From Chryseobacterium candidae (GTDB taxonomy: Bacteria; Bacteroidota; Bacteroidia; Flavobacteriales; Weeksellaceae): DNA of 64,000 bases. The stretch is taken from contig NZ_SDLV01000031.1 in the NCBI RefSeq assembly GCF_004916905.1, positions 186,001 to 250,000 of the forward strand, read 5' to 3'. This document shows positions 43,904 to 52,914 of this stretch, in pieces. The stretch's first letter is position 1, and each line of letters begins with the position of its first letter. Both the position numbers and the translations under genes were made by a program. The notes under the pieces were generated by a model. The model did not search any database. It saw nothing but the letters and a program-made list of their open reading frames with translations, and was not told the DNA's origin.

Positions 43904-45391
43904 CTATTTTCTCTTTTTTCTTCTTTTCTTACGCTCCTCTTCTCCGGGGTCTTTTTCTGATCCTCCTGATGATATGCTGAATTGAAAAATCAGATCATTG
44001 ATGCTTCGGTTCAGTTCTTTTGCAAGTCTTTCATTTTGGGTTTCTGAAACCTGTTGCCCTTTTTCAGCCGGATTCAGGAATCTTTGATAGTCTTTTTCGC
44101 CGATCAGCTGTTCCAGCTTTCCTACATAGTGTAGTTTTGAGTGTATCGCATAAAATTTACCGTCTTCGGACTTTATAATGTGAACATCTTTTACGTTCTG
44201 TGTTCTGAGATATTGCTTTACCTCACTCCTGACAGCGCCAAATATTTCTTTATTTTTTCTTTTTTTAGTTTCAAAAAGCATAAAATCTTTTGGTATATGG
44301 TCAGGATTCTGGCGTTTCAAATACTCTAGCATAACTTGCTTAGAAGCTTCATCTGCTATATTGTAATCCTTTAAGCTTTCAAAAAGCCTTTTGTCAATGA
44401 CATCGGAAGTGAACTCAAACAGCTCGTTCATTTTCATAATCTCGCTTCCTTTATATATTGATCCGGTCTTATGGTCAATTAACGTATATCCAAAAGGTTT
44501 GAGATCTACAGCAGTTTTTACTTTGTCAGAAGTATGGAATACAATATCAATCCCGAAAACATCCCTCAATTTTTTCTGAAGCTCACTCTCAAATTCAATT
44601 TTCGGCTTCCGGTTCTCGTTTTGCTTTTCTTCAGGCAGCATACCTTCCCCAGCCCTGCGGTCTTCAATCCTGAATACCTTGCATGAATACAGTTCTTTGT
44701 ATTTTAAGAGAATCTTTTTTAACTGCCATGCCCTGGAATCTTTTTTTTGACTGCTGAAGTTGAGCTCGGCGGCGTTAATGGTTTTTTCCCAGGCTCCGTT
44801 TTTTAGTATATCTAAAGCACCCTCATCATTCCTATTGGGAGAAAGCCGGAATCCGTTTCTTTCTAAAAGCAGTTCAAGTTGTTTAATAGAACCATATCGG
44901 TAGCCCAATAATTTTTCTATTTGCCCCTGTGTACTTAATCCATACAGCTTTTCCATGGTACGGCTTAATGCCTGCTGTGCCTTAAGCTTTTCATAACTGT
45001 CATTAATTTTCTTTCCAGTCTGTTTACTGACACGGGTGGAAACAATGTGTGTATGGTTATTTTCCGTATCATTATGGAACACCACAATAAAGGGCTGTTT
45101 TCCATAACCCAGCTCATCCATAAAATTTTCTGCGATACTGGTAAGCTCTTCTTTGGTATGCTCCCGGAACTTGGTGGAAATCACGGCGTGGAACTGAGGC
45201 TTTTTTACCCTTTCATTATTTGATACGGATTTTAAATATTCCCGCACCTCTTGCTGGTTGCTATCCTCGTTAATAAATGAGGGAAAATTTTTCATCAGCA
45301 TCAGCTCACCACTCCCCTTCTCTATCTTTTTATCATTATACTGTACTCCGGGAAAGTTGGAACCCGCAGGTTCCATAATTTTTATGACCAA
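43904..45391 (-). CDS. mobB: Relaxase/mobilisation nuclease
   Basis: 495 residues. The N-terminal relaxase fold has FHAVISTKF and the metal-binding HUH-like NNHTHIVSTRV (about 111-121); the C-terminal half is charged with no clear enzymatic motif, ending in a basic tail. It nicks oriT and leads the strand into the recipient. The start is TTG at 45391 (family members begin with a VIKI strand) or ATG at 45376. oriT-like repeats lie 1.9 kb upstream. Confidence 0.88.
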   Translation of the reverse strand: MVIKIMEPAGSNFPGVQYNDKKIEKGSGELMLMKNFPSFINEDSNQQEVREYLKSVSNNERVKKPQFHAVISTKFREHTKEELTSIAENFMDELGYGKQPFIVVFHNDTENNHTHIVSTRVSKQTGKKINDSYEKLKAQQALSRTMEKLYGLSTQGQIEKLLGYRYGSIKQLELLLERNGFRLSPNRNDEGALDILKNGAWEKTINAAELNFSSQKKDSRAWQLKKILLKYKELYSCKVFRIEDRRAGEGMLPEEKQNENRKPKIEFESELQKKLRDVFGIDIVFHTSDKVKTAVDLKPFGYTLIDHKTGSIYKGSEIMKMNELFEFTSDVIDKRLFESLKDYNIADEASKQVMLEYLKRQNPDHIPKDFMLFETKKRKNKEIFGAVRSEVKQYLRTQNVKDVHIIKSEDGKFYAIHSKLHYVGKLEQLIGEKDYQRFLNPAEKGQQVSETQNERLAKELNRSINDLIFQFSISSGGSEKDPGEEERKKRRKKRK

Positions 45392-45451
45392 TTTTATGGT
45401 TATGTTAACCGCCTACTTACGGATTATACTTGAAAGTTTTCTGCTCTTATT

Positions 45452-46708
45452 TTATATGCCTAAAATTTGTTTGATCTGTATTTTTTGTGCCGGGGTTGCT
45501 GTTTCGAGAATGGATATGAAGGCCGCCAGATTATCGTTAATTAAACCCAGTTTGCCATCCGGTCTTGCAACGACTTTCAGGGTATGAGAAGTATCTGATT
45601 GCGGTACCATATGATAGGTAGGATTGAGATTCAGTGTCCCATTGATCTTGAGCCATCGCTCAGCAAAGTCACCAATAATCAAACCATTGGTCCAGGAAGC
45701 GCTCAGATCAACGATGTTCTCTGTTCCGATAGCTTCGGAAGGAACCAGGCTTGCATTGCTGTGTATGACCAGCCTGTTGTTCACTGTTTCTACAGTATTT
45801 ACCGTATTGCTGTGCCCGGCTCCTGTTCCGATAAATACATTGTTTTCTCCCCGGATATAGCCTCCGGCCTGCGCCCCGAGCATCACATTTTTGCTTTCAG
45901 TCGTAATAAACTGTCCCGAAGACTGGCCTATAATGGTATTATAGCTTCCGGTATTCAAACTGTTCAGGGCCGACTGGCCTATTGCTATATTCTTATATCC
46001 GGAAGTCAGTTTTGCCAGGGTTGCATTTCCAAGTCCTACGTTCACATTTCGCGTAATAATTTTTCCGGCATTGGAAAGATCATATCCCGAAATATGGCCG
46101 ATAAAGGTATTGTATGCTCCGGTTGTTACTCCATTCAAACTGTAGCTTCCAAAGGCGACATTCCCTGAAGCAGTGGAGAGCTTCTGCAGGGCTCGGTAGC
46201 CGTAAGAAAGATTATACGTTCCCGTGTGCATCTGGTTCATATTTCCAAAATACATCGAATAGGTCTGCGGATTCATTCCTAAGGCAGCATCTGTTGTACC
46301 TTGCTTTGTGATGGAGCTTCCCGTAAACGAAATATATCTCGGGGCAAAGTTTCCTCTTTCAACTACATCATATAAGCTCCCATAAAGCGGCTCCCATACC
46401 GAACCGTTGAAATAATAATAGGTATTAGGACTTTTGATATGGACAACCTGACCGGAAAGTACCGGCGCCGCTTCGGTTACGTAGACCAATGCCCCTTTTT
46501 GCAAAGTTGTGTACGTATAGGTAGCCAACTCGCTTCCTTTCACTCTTGGAGCAATAATGCCATCCAATGCTTTGCCTTTATCCGTATTACCGATAACATC
46601 AAGGGTTGCTGCTGGGCTGGTGGTATTGACACCGACCTGCCCTTGAATATTTCCGGTTGCTAGAAGTAGGAAAAATAATCCTGCGAGATTATATATTAAT
46701 TTCTGCAT
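45452..46708 (-). CDS. Secreted beta-roll surface protein inside the mob locus
   Basis: 418 residues with a signal peptide (IYNLAGLFFLLLATGNIQGQ). VGVNTTSPAATLDV is typical of flavobacterial tail-fibre-like secreted proteins. The centre (about 165-300) is a run of imperfect repeats such as NVAFGSYSLNG, NTFIGHISG, NVMLGAQAGG and NVFIGTGAG, as in YadA-like heads and phage fibres. No sorting domain or chaperone motif is clear; it ends with TPAQKIQIKQILG. It interrupts the usual pairing of mobilisation protein and relaxase. Confidence 0.75.
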   Translation of the reverse strand: MQKLIYNLAGLFFLLLATGNIQGQVGVNTTSPAATLDVIGNTDKGKALDGIIAPRVKGSELATYTYTTLQKGALVYVTEAAPVLSGQVVHIKSPNTYYYFNGSVWEPLYGSLYDVVERGNFAPRYISFTGSSITKQGTTDAALGMNPQTYSMYFGNMNQMHTGTYNLSYGYRALQKLSTASGNVAFGSYSLNGVTTGAYNTFIGHISGYDLSNAGKIITRNVNVGLGNATLAKLTSGYKNIAIGQSALNSLNTGSYNTIIGQSSGQFITTESKNVMLGAQAGGYIRGENNVFIGTGAGHSNTVNTVETVNNRLVIHSNASLVPSEAIGTENIVDLSASWTNGLIIGDFAERWLKINGTLNLNPTYHMVPQSDTSHTLKVVARPDGKLGLINDNLAAFISILETATPAQKIQIKQILGI

Positions 46709-46732
46709 ATTATTAGATTTTTACTGTTTGTT

Positions 46733-47083
46733 TTATTTTCCAATCATGGAATAGATCTTTTTAAAAATGCTATTCTGTTCTTTTTTTAACTCAATAATAT
46801 GATTCAACTGCCTGTTGAAATAGTCTACATCCGAAGGGGTTATGGCTTTCATTGTATTGACATGCCGAGCCAGCTGATTGATGTTCGTTTCTATCCTCAC
46901 AAAAATGTTGTCCTGTTCTTCAATGAAATTTAAAACTTTCCGCCTCTCATCATCCAGAATTCTCTTTTCAACCGAATGGATAATCAGGCTGGACAAGGAG
47001 ATCTGCTTTTCTGAGCAGATTTTCTTCCAGTTCTCTTTTCTGGATTTTTGGATTCGTATGTAAATCCTTACCTCCTTTTCCAT
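46733..47083 (-). CDS. Relaxosome accessory protein (MobA/MobC-like)
   Basis: 116 residues, basic. The N-terminus reads as a ribbon-helix-helix-like DNA-binding region (RIYIRIQKSRKENWKKICSE), then a helix with NINQLARHVNTM, a pattern shared by mobilisation accessory proteins. It should bind oriT, which probably lies immediately upstream. First gene of the leftward mob-tra operon. Confidence 0.82.
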   Translation of the reverse strand: MEKEVRIYIRIQKSRKENWKKICSEKQISLSSLIIHSVEKRILDDERRKVLNFIEEQDNIFVRIETNINQLARHVNTMKAITPSDVDYFNRQLNHIIELKKEQNSIFKKIYSMIGK

Positions 47084-47301
47084 TTTTCTATTTTTAATTT
47101 TTCCTAAAGTAATAACTCAGTGAAGCTTTCCGATTTAAACAGCTCTGCGCTTCTTGGCAAGTAAGGGTTAATATTTCCTCTCTGATAAATAACAGAAAAA
47201 TAAATCTGTGTTTTCATTTTGCTTTCTGATTAAAATTTCTTCTGCAAAATTGGGGCATAAAAATCGCGAAAACAATAGTATTCATCGAGCGTGGGCTAAA
47301 T

Positions 47302-47371
47302 AAGAACATGCTGGAATCATCTGGAATATGTGGAGATTAAAAAAGAATATACTGGACTAATCTGGAATATT
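47302..47371. repeat. 29-bp imperfect direct repeat
   Basis: 47302-47330 and 47343-47371 match at about 24 of 29 positions, each holding two CTGGA-type units (ctggaatcatctggaat, ctggactaatctggaat). In the non-coding gap between mob genes and the DUF1016 gene. Confidence 0.7.
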
Positions 47372-47436
47372 GCTCCTAATTTTCTCCGAAACAAAAAAAC
47401 AAGTTCCGCAGTTTTTTCTCCTTTTTGCAAAAAAAG

Positions 47437-47495
47437 GCAAGATCGTCTTTGTAGGTATAACTTGAAAAGTTTGTACGTACAAAGACACATCTTGC
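47437..47495. other. oriT: oriT candidate: large inverted repeat around a 14-bp palindrome
   Basis: gcaagat-c-gtctttgta (47437-47453) pairs with tacaaagac-ac-atcttgc (47478-47495). Overlapping the right arm is a perfect 14-bp palindrome, tttgtacgtacaaa (47470-47483). A relaxosome accessory gene starts 354 bases away. Stem-loops next to mob genes are the usual form of oriT; the nick site is not identified. Confidence 0.5.
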
Positions 47496-47509
47496 TATGT
47501 AAAGTCGCC

Positions 47510-47535
47510 CGCTTTTTTCAGAGTTCTGAAAAGCG
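47510..47535. repeat. Hairpin beside the oriT candidate
   Basis: cgcttttttcaga and tctgaaaagcg pair as 11 bp with a two-T bulge around a GT turn. On the plus strand no T-run follows. Confidence 0.6.
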
Positions 47536-47641
47536 TCCACGATAAACCATAAATCACTAGTAATCAAAACATTGATTTTATTTATATGGTTTTTGCTGTT
47601 AAAAGAAAAAACATTGCAAATATCGAAGTACAGAGAATACA

Positions 47642-47804
47642 CTAACCTGTATCAATTTTACTCAGGGTAAGAAGCTAACCTGATACATTTTATACACTGT
47701 CTTGCAATAAGATGGGTAAAATTTACTCAGGTTAGGAAAAAACATGAGTAATTTTTACGCAGGTTCAGCTTTAGCCTGTTACTATTTTACACTCAGGTAA
47801 GGAA
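47642..47804. repeat. Iteron-like CAGGTTA repeats, direct and inverted
   Basis: Direct copies of TTTTACtCAGGtTA(g)GAA occur near 47654, 47719, 47750 and 47784. Inverted CTAACCTG copies at 47642 and 47675 are exact complements of CAGGTTAG at 47728. They could bind a relaxosome or regulatory protein, or act as iterons. The rest of the 47084-47938 gap shows no gene. Confidence 0.65.
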
Positions 47805-47926
47805 TAATATCATGTGATTTGTGCAAGCAGTACTTGCACTATTGGAAAACTATGAATACCGAAAAAAGTTTTTATAAAGTCTGCAAGAGTCCATTAATTA
47901 ATATGGAATTGAAAAAACAAGTTTTG

Positions 47927-47934
47927 TATCTTTG
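47927..47934 (+). promoter_or_regulatory. Minus-7 element placing transcription start at the DUF1016 ATG
   Basis: TATCTTTG ends 5 bases before the ATG at 47939, so transcription would start at about the A of the start codon. TTG at 47909-47911 is a weak upstream element. Confidence 0.4.
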
Positions 47935-47938
47935 AAAC

Positions 47939-48931
47939 ATGGCAGAAAAACCTCAAAACTCCAGTAAGACTTTATACAATTCGATTGCACAAATTATTAT
48001 TGATGCAAAATCTGTGGTTTACAGAAATACTAATGCAATAGTATTAAAAATGTACTGGGAAATTGGTAAGCTGATTATTGAAGAGGAACAAAATGGACAA
48101 AGCCGTGCCCAATATGGAAAGTCTATACTGAAAAACCTCGCCTATCAGCTGACTCTGGAATTTGGGAAAGGGTTTAATGAACGGAATCTTAATAATATGA
48201 GAGCCTTCTTCAATTCATTTCCAATTTGGAACGCAGTGCGTACCGAATTAAGCTGGACACATTACAGGATCATCAGCCGGATTGAAAACCCTGAACACAG
48301 ATTACAATATATGCTCCATTCCATTGAAGGAAACTGGAATACACGGACGCTACAACGAAACATCGATAGTCAATACTTGGGAAGACTCTTGAAATTTCCG
48401 GAAAGTGACAGTAGAGAAACTTCACACTTTATTAAAGACCCTTATATTTTTGAATTTTTAGGGCTTCCATCGGATAACTCCCAGACAGAAACCCAAATAG
48501 AGTCGGCTCTTATTTCTCATCTTCAGCAGTTTCTTATGGAACTTGGAAAAGGGTTTGCTTTTGTAGCAAGACAGCAGCATATTGTGACTGATACCTCTGA
48601 TTTTTTCATTGACCTTGTATTTTATAATTATTATCTCAAATGTTTTATTCTGGTAGATTTGAAAACTCATAAACTTACCCATGAAGCTATTGGCCAGATG
48701 GATATGTATGTGAGAATGTACAATGACCTGAAAAAGAATGCTGACGATAACCCTACCATCGGAATCATTCTGTGTACGGAAAAAGATGAAACAGTTGTAA
48801 AATATTCAGTACTGTCCGAAAATAAAAAGCTTTTTGCAAGTAAATATAGGACATACCTACCCGATGAAAATGAGCTAAAACAACTGATTGAGGCAGATAG
48901 GGTAAAGCTTGAACTAGATAATATTGATTAA
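47939..48931 (+). CDS. DUF1016 (YhcG) family PD-(D/E)XK nuclease
   Basis: 330 residues. The N-terminal DUF1016 domain has VLKMYWEIGKLI and LSWTHYRIISRI. The C-terminal nuclease-like domain has FFIDLVFYN (about 220) and CFILVDLKT (about 240), which fit a PD-(D/E)XK core, and ALISHLQQFLMELGKGFAF before it. The family is frequent on mobile elements and near restriction systems and is often proposed in DNA processing or defence. A monocistronic accessory gene here. Confidence 0.92.
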   Translation: MAEKPQNSSKTLYNSIAQIIIDAKSVVYRNTNAIVLKMYWEIGKLIIEEEQNGQSRAQYGKSILKNLAYQLTLEFGKGFNERNLNNMRAFFNSFPIWNAVRTELSWTHYRIISRIENPEHRLQYMLHSIEGNWNTRTLQRNIDSQYLGRLLKFPESDSRETSHFIKDPYIFEFLGLPSDNSQTETQIESALISHLQQFLMELGKGFAFVARQQHIVTDTSDFFIDLVFYNYYLKCFILVDLKTHKLTHEAIGQMDMYVRMYNDLKKNADDNPTIGIILCTEKDETVVKYSVLSENKKLFASKYRTYLPDENELKQLIEADRVKLELDNID

Positions 48932-49228
48932 TACATTAACATTTTGAATTTGAAAAACATTATAAATTCTGTATCAGCTTCTTCAAAGATTAGCAAAAAA
49001 AACATTAATATAAACCCACAGCCTCTTTTAAAAACATAAGGCAACAGCTTTTGAATTGTTTTTAAATGGGGTTGCTCCATTTTCTCACAAAAATGCGTTT
49101 CCGACCAAAAGAAGGAATTGCATTTTTGCCGCATGATTTTTTCTTAACTAAATTTTAGGTTATCCTCAATAGTTTTTCATTATTTTTCACTAAATTGGGA
49201 TAATTTTATTTTAAGAAAAACTTTGACC

Positions 49229-49702
49229 ATGAAAGACTTACTTACTGATATCAAGACATCTTCTGAATCTATAAATTATGAAGCAAGAGTCCACTGGATT
49301 TCCTATGTTATTCCTGTTTTCTTTACAGTAATCGGTTCTGTGGGAGTTCTCTATTTTCTATTGCTCGGATACAAATTTATGTTAGGGTTTATAGGCATTA
49401 TTTCCCTGTTTCTTATTTTTCTTTTTATAAAAGGGATCATCGCCATAATTCGAAATAAAAATACCAAAATCTATATTACGGATTATCACCTTTCGTTTAC
49501 CACAGGGATATTAGGAAAAACACGTTCCGATCTTTCATTAAATAAGCTCGAGGGAATGCAATTACACCAAAGCTTTTTAGGTAAAACGTTAAATTTTGGA
49601 AGCTTAATTGTTACTACTGGGGGAATGACTCACTCATATTTCATTGCAAATCCAATGGAGCTAAGGAATGTTTTGCTTCATTCTCAAAAACGATCCGATT
49701 AA
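49229..49702 (+). CDS. Bacterial PH-domain membrane protein
   Basis: 157 residues; I use the ATG at 49229 over a TTG six bases earlier. Two TM helices (WISYVIPVFFTVIGSVGVLYF and LGFIGIISLFLIFLFIKGII) precede a bPH2-like domain (IYITDYHLSFTTGILGKT, LNKLEGMQLHQSFLGK, FGSLIVTTGG). Function unknown; monocistronic between two non-coding gaps. Confidence 0.85.
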   Translation: MKDLLTDIKTSSESINYEARVHWISYVIPVFFTVIGSVGVLYFLLLGYKFMLGFIGIISLFLIFLFIKGIIAIIRNKNTKIYITDYHLSFTTGILGKTRSDLSLNKLEGMQLHQSFLGKTLNFGSLIVTTGGMTHSYFIANPMELRNVLLHSQKRSD

Positions 49703-49824
49703 AAAATAATTTATTAATTTGAAATTAATTGCTATAAATCAATCTCGCAACCTTTTTTCAAAACATATTGGCTAACATTCGGCAATGTTTTAGAAATGGG
49801 ATTGCAGCGCTTTAGATGCTATTA

Positions 49825-50622
49825 TTAGTAAATGCTCAATTCTATTGGATTATATGATTTAGCCATTTTTGGAGCTTCTTTAGTTACTATTTTAATGATT
49901 TCAGGATCGTCAATTATCTGTTTGAATTTATTGACATCTTGCATAGATTTTCGTTTGAAATCAAAAACTTTTTTCTTATCTACTAACTTGGAATCTTTAT
50001 ACATGTTAGCAGAATTGCAAGTATACTTCCTTTTTCTAAAACTATACATGGTATAAACATAATCCTTTCTTTCATCTGAAACTTCTAAGATAAGCCCAGG
50101 TAGTCCACTAAATTTGTAAGGACCAAATGGGAAAGGTATTTCTTTGGCAAACCATGCAATCCAAGTTCTACCGTATTTTTTAGCTATTGCTTTTTGACAC
50201 TTATATTTCCCGATCGTTTTAAATTCATTAAATAGTTGCCAATTTATAGCATTTGGTTCTTCATATCTGAAATTCTTATTATAAATAGGGAGACTTATAT
50301 ACATTTTCGCAGAAGTTGTTCCAATGGTCTCAGGGAAATCGGAATAATATTTTTCAGTTACTTTCATGTCTTGGTATGCATTTCCAGAATAAGAAATTTT
50401 TTTTTCATATACCAAAGAGTCTAATATATATTTATTCATATTCTTAAAAAAAGACTCGTTTTTATTAAGAAGCAATGCAAATGTTGTTTTAGCAACTAAA
50501 GCATTAGGAGTGTTCATGTCTCTGTAATTTAACTCGTAATCAGCTTCATAATCGACATTGAATTTTATTTGACTAAATAAGTTTGGGTATATAATAACAA
50601 ACAATATTAGATAATATTTCAT
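49825..50622 (-). CDS. GLPGLI family protein
   Basis: 265 residues with an N-terminal signal (MKYYLILFVIIYPNLFSQIK). It contains the diagnostic GLPGLILEVSDE. GLPGLI proteins are exported, of unknown role, and occur in multiple copies in Flavobacteriia. It follows a small secreted peptide and an exosortase on the same strand. Confidence 0.9.
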   Translation of the reverse strand: MKYYLILFVIIYPNLFSQIKFNVDYEADYELNYRDMNTPNALVAKTTFALLLNKNESFFKNMNKYILDSLVYEKKISYSGNAYQDMKVTEKYYSDFPETIGTTSAKMYISLPIYNKNFRYEEPNAINWQLFNEFKTIGKYKCQKAIAKKYGRTWIAWFAKEIPFPFGPYKFSGLPGLILEVSDERKDYVYTMYSFRKRKYTCNSANMYKDSKLVDKKKVFDFKRKSMQDVNKFKQIIDDPEIIKIVTKEAPKMAKSYNPIELSIY

Positions 50623-50674
50623 ATGTAAATTAGTTAAAAGTAAAATGGTAGCTTAGTGCTACCATTTAAAATTT

Positions 50675-50887
50675 TTAATGAGTATAAACGACTATCTGTG
50701 AAGGCTTTGTAGGCGTGTGGCAAATCATTGTGTTTAACTGTGCCAAAGCCTCCTGTAATGTATCATCAGTGTGAAATGTAATCCCTTCTGAAACATTAAC
50801 AACTTGACCGCAAGAAGTTCTAAAAGGGAAAGCACTTGCTAAAGTCCCGATGGCGATTGCGCCAAAAATAAAAAGTTTTTTCATCAT
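50675..50887 (-). CDS. Small secreted peptide
   Basis: About 70 residues starting MMKKLFIFGAIAIGTLAS, a clear signal peptide. The mature part has Cys at RTSCGQVV and NTMICHTP, allowing one disulfide. The upstream frame extension to 50929 is probably leader. Family unknown to me. Lies between the exosortase and GLPGLI genes. Confidence 0.65.
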   Translation of the reverse strand: MMKKLFIFGAIAIGTLASAFPFRTSCGQVVNVSEGITFHTDDTLQEALAQLNTMICHTPTKPSQIVVYTH

Positions 50888-50954
50888 AAAAAAATTTAAA
50901 TTAGATAACAAATATATAAATTTAATCAACTATACAAGTATTTTTTTTATTATG

Positions 50955-51506
50955 TTAAATTTTGTCTTTCAGCTCATTACTAACTTTATCTTTTAGTACA
51001 AAATGCTTAATCCAAATAAGCCATAATATTACTACGCCACCATAAATTATAGAAGGAAAAATAAAATCGTGAGCAATTTTGCCATATTCCTTATAATCCG
51101 TCATTATAATATTTAACCCTGTGATTCTCAATAAATTCAGAATATATAGTAAAATAAGACTAATTATTATAAAAGTAAAAATTTTTAAGCCTTTATAAAA
51201 AGCAAAAACAAAAGCAATAAAAAGAATCATTACAGAAATGGCATTACAGCCTTCTACCATTCTGGTAGGATAATCATTTCTTACATAAAAATAGACTTGT
51301 TCATTTTTTATATCATTATACAATTGTGTTTGATATCCCAAGTAATTTTGAATATATCGAACTTGTTCTGTGATCATTTTTGAATATGGATCAAGTCCAG
51401 TTCCAGAATAATAATTAAGAAAGTATTGATATATGGCTAGTAAAATAAGATAAATTAGTATAAAACGGGCTAGAATAAATAAGGTTGGTTTAAAATCTTT
51501 TAACAT
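50955..51506 (-). CDS. xrtF: Exosortase family protein XrtF
   Basis: 183 residues, multi-span membrane protein. The cysteine transpeptidase triad is in place: C87 (EGCNAISVM), R127 (NLLRITG) and H146 (HDFIFPSIIYGG). This size and pattern match flavobacterial XrtF. The usual exosortase F-associated protein is not adjacent; a small secreted peptide is instead. Confidence 0.88.
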   Translation of the reverse strand: MLKDFKPTLFILARFILIYLILLAIYQYFLNYYSGTGLDPYSKMITEQVRYIQNYLGYQTQLYNDIKNEQVYFYVRNDYPTRMVEGCNAISVMILFIAFVFAFYKGLKIFTFIIISLILLYILNLLRITGLNIIMTDYKEYGKIAHDFIFPSIIYGGVVILWLIWIKHFVLKDKVSNELKDKI

Positions 51507-52206
51507 CTCAATAAAATTGTATATGCTAAGATATAAATTTTCAGTAAGTATGAAATATAAGATTTTTTAACACTTTATTTTAAAATTCTAGACAATTTGT
51601 TTTGGCGATTATAGTGATTTGATTCGGTATCGAGGACACTCGGCTTCTTTCTTTTCACCTTTTCCAATGGGAAAAGCATTATTTATTTTTTTTGTTTGAT
51701 TATTCTTATGTTAAAGAGCGACTGTTTGATTCGTATAACTGAGGTTCCGACTTTTTCTTTGCTAAATGACCATAGTATAGGATCAGGCACTTAAAACCTG
51801 AATGGAAAAATGAAATGAAGGCTCCGAAATCTTTTTGTCCGAAGGATTCAGGAGTGTCTGTAAAAATTATTGGAACGAAGTGGAGAGAATTTTTGTAGAA
51901 ACCCAAAAAGATTTTTTTGAGTGAACGACCTGTACTACATTTGCTACAGTAAAAAGTGAAAAACCACAGTTATATATATGAATTGAATAGGTGACTATTT
52001 TAACCCTGGAATGATCTAAAACAATAATGAATAATTGGATTTTTCCTTCTGCTCATGTGATTTTGAAGTTTATTTTCTTAAGACTGTCATCAACATTCTA
52101 GACCGGAATTCTAAAAATTAACAGGTTTTATTGAAAGTTTTATATTTTTGTTAGTTGAAGAAGCTGAAAAAATAGGTATATTAATTTGAAAAAAAATTTT
52201 CAACTC
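51507..52206. other. Non-coding gap before the NUMOD4 gene
   Basis: About 700 bases with no convincing gene. A minus-strand frame at 51706-51906 looks spurious. Promoter-like motifs are TTTG/TACATTTG at 51916-51943 and TATTTTTG at 52143-52150 on the plus strand; the latter may serve the NUMOD4 gene. Confidence 0.5.
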
Positions 52207-52845
52207 ATGAAATTACCTCCTGAATTAGAAGACCGGTATGTAAAAGAAGTCCTGTATAATTGGGCTTTAGAAAATCTTCCAAATGAGGAATGGAAACCTA
52301 TTAAAGACTTTGAGAATTATGAAGTTTCGAATTACGGACGGATAAAGAGCCTTGGGCGATGGGTTATCGGATTGAAAGGGCAACGGGTGAAGCGTCCTGA
52401 AATCATAATAAAACTGACATTCTCAAAATTTGCCAATAATTATCTCAATCGTAATTTTTATAATGTTCACTGCTGTCTTGCATCAGAAGGAAAAAAATAT
52501 AGAAATTCCGTACCTCGACTGGTGTATTATCATTTTGTTGAAAAATTTGATCTCGAGGACCGTTCTCTTGTTATTTCCTATAAAGATGATAACAGGCTTC
52601 ATATCCACAGCAGGAATTTGGAGAAGCTATCCATTAGTCAGGCACATTTTAAAAGATTTTGGGCAGATAGGGCTAAAAATCATATAAGCGATTACCAGCA
52701 AGCCGTGAGCCAATATACTGTTGATGGTGATTTTGTAGCTGATTTCGACAGTATTAACGAAGCCAAAAATATACTTGGTATAGGAAGTAGGAATATCTTT
52801 ACTGTAGTAAACAGAGAGGGGCTTACAGCAGGAGGATTCCGATGA
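52207..52845 (+). pseudogene. NUMOD4/NUMOD1 protein, N-terminal fragment ended by an in-frame TGA
   Basis: 212 codons from the ATG at 52207 (a TTG at 52186 is also open). It has a NUMOD4 domain (NEEWKPIKDFENYEVSNYGR), a degenerate HNH-like region (RLVYYHFVEKFDLEDRSLVI) lacking the catalytic His-Asn-His pattern, and a NUMOD1 domain (QYTVDGDFVADFDSINEAK) that stops at GGFR. NUMOD1 usually continues GGFRW, and the stop is TGA, one base from TGG. The same frame continues at 52846. Confidence 0.7.
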
Positions 52846-52914
52846 TTTTTAAAGGGGTATACTCCATCTGAAGAAGACTTCATACTTCCTCCTGCAAAGG
52901 AAATATCGGATAAG

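Noticed and set aside
51706..51906. Minus-strand 66-codon frame in the gap before the NUMOD4 gene
   Set aside because: Composition is irregular, no start context, no domain; it looks like chance open frame in non-coding DNA.
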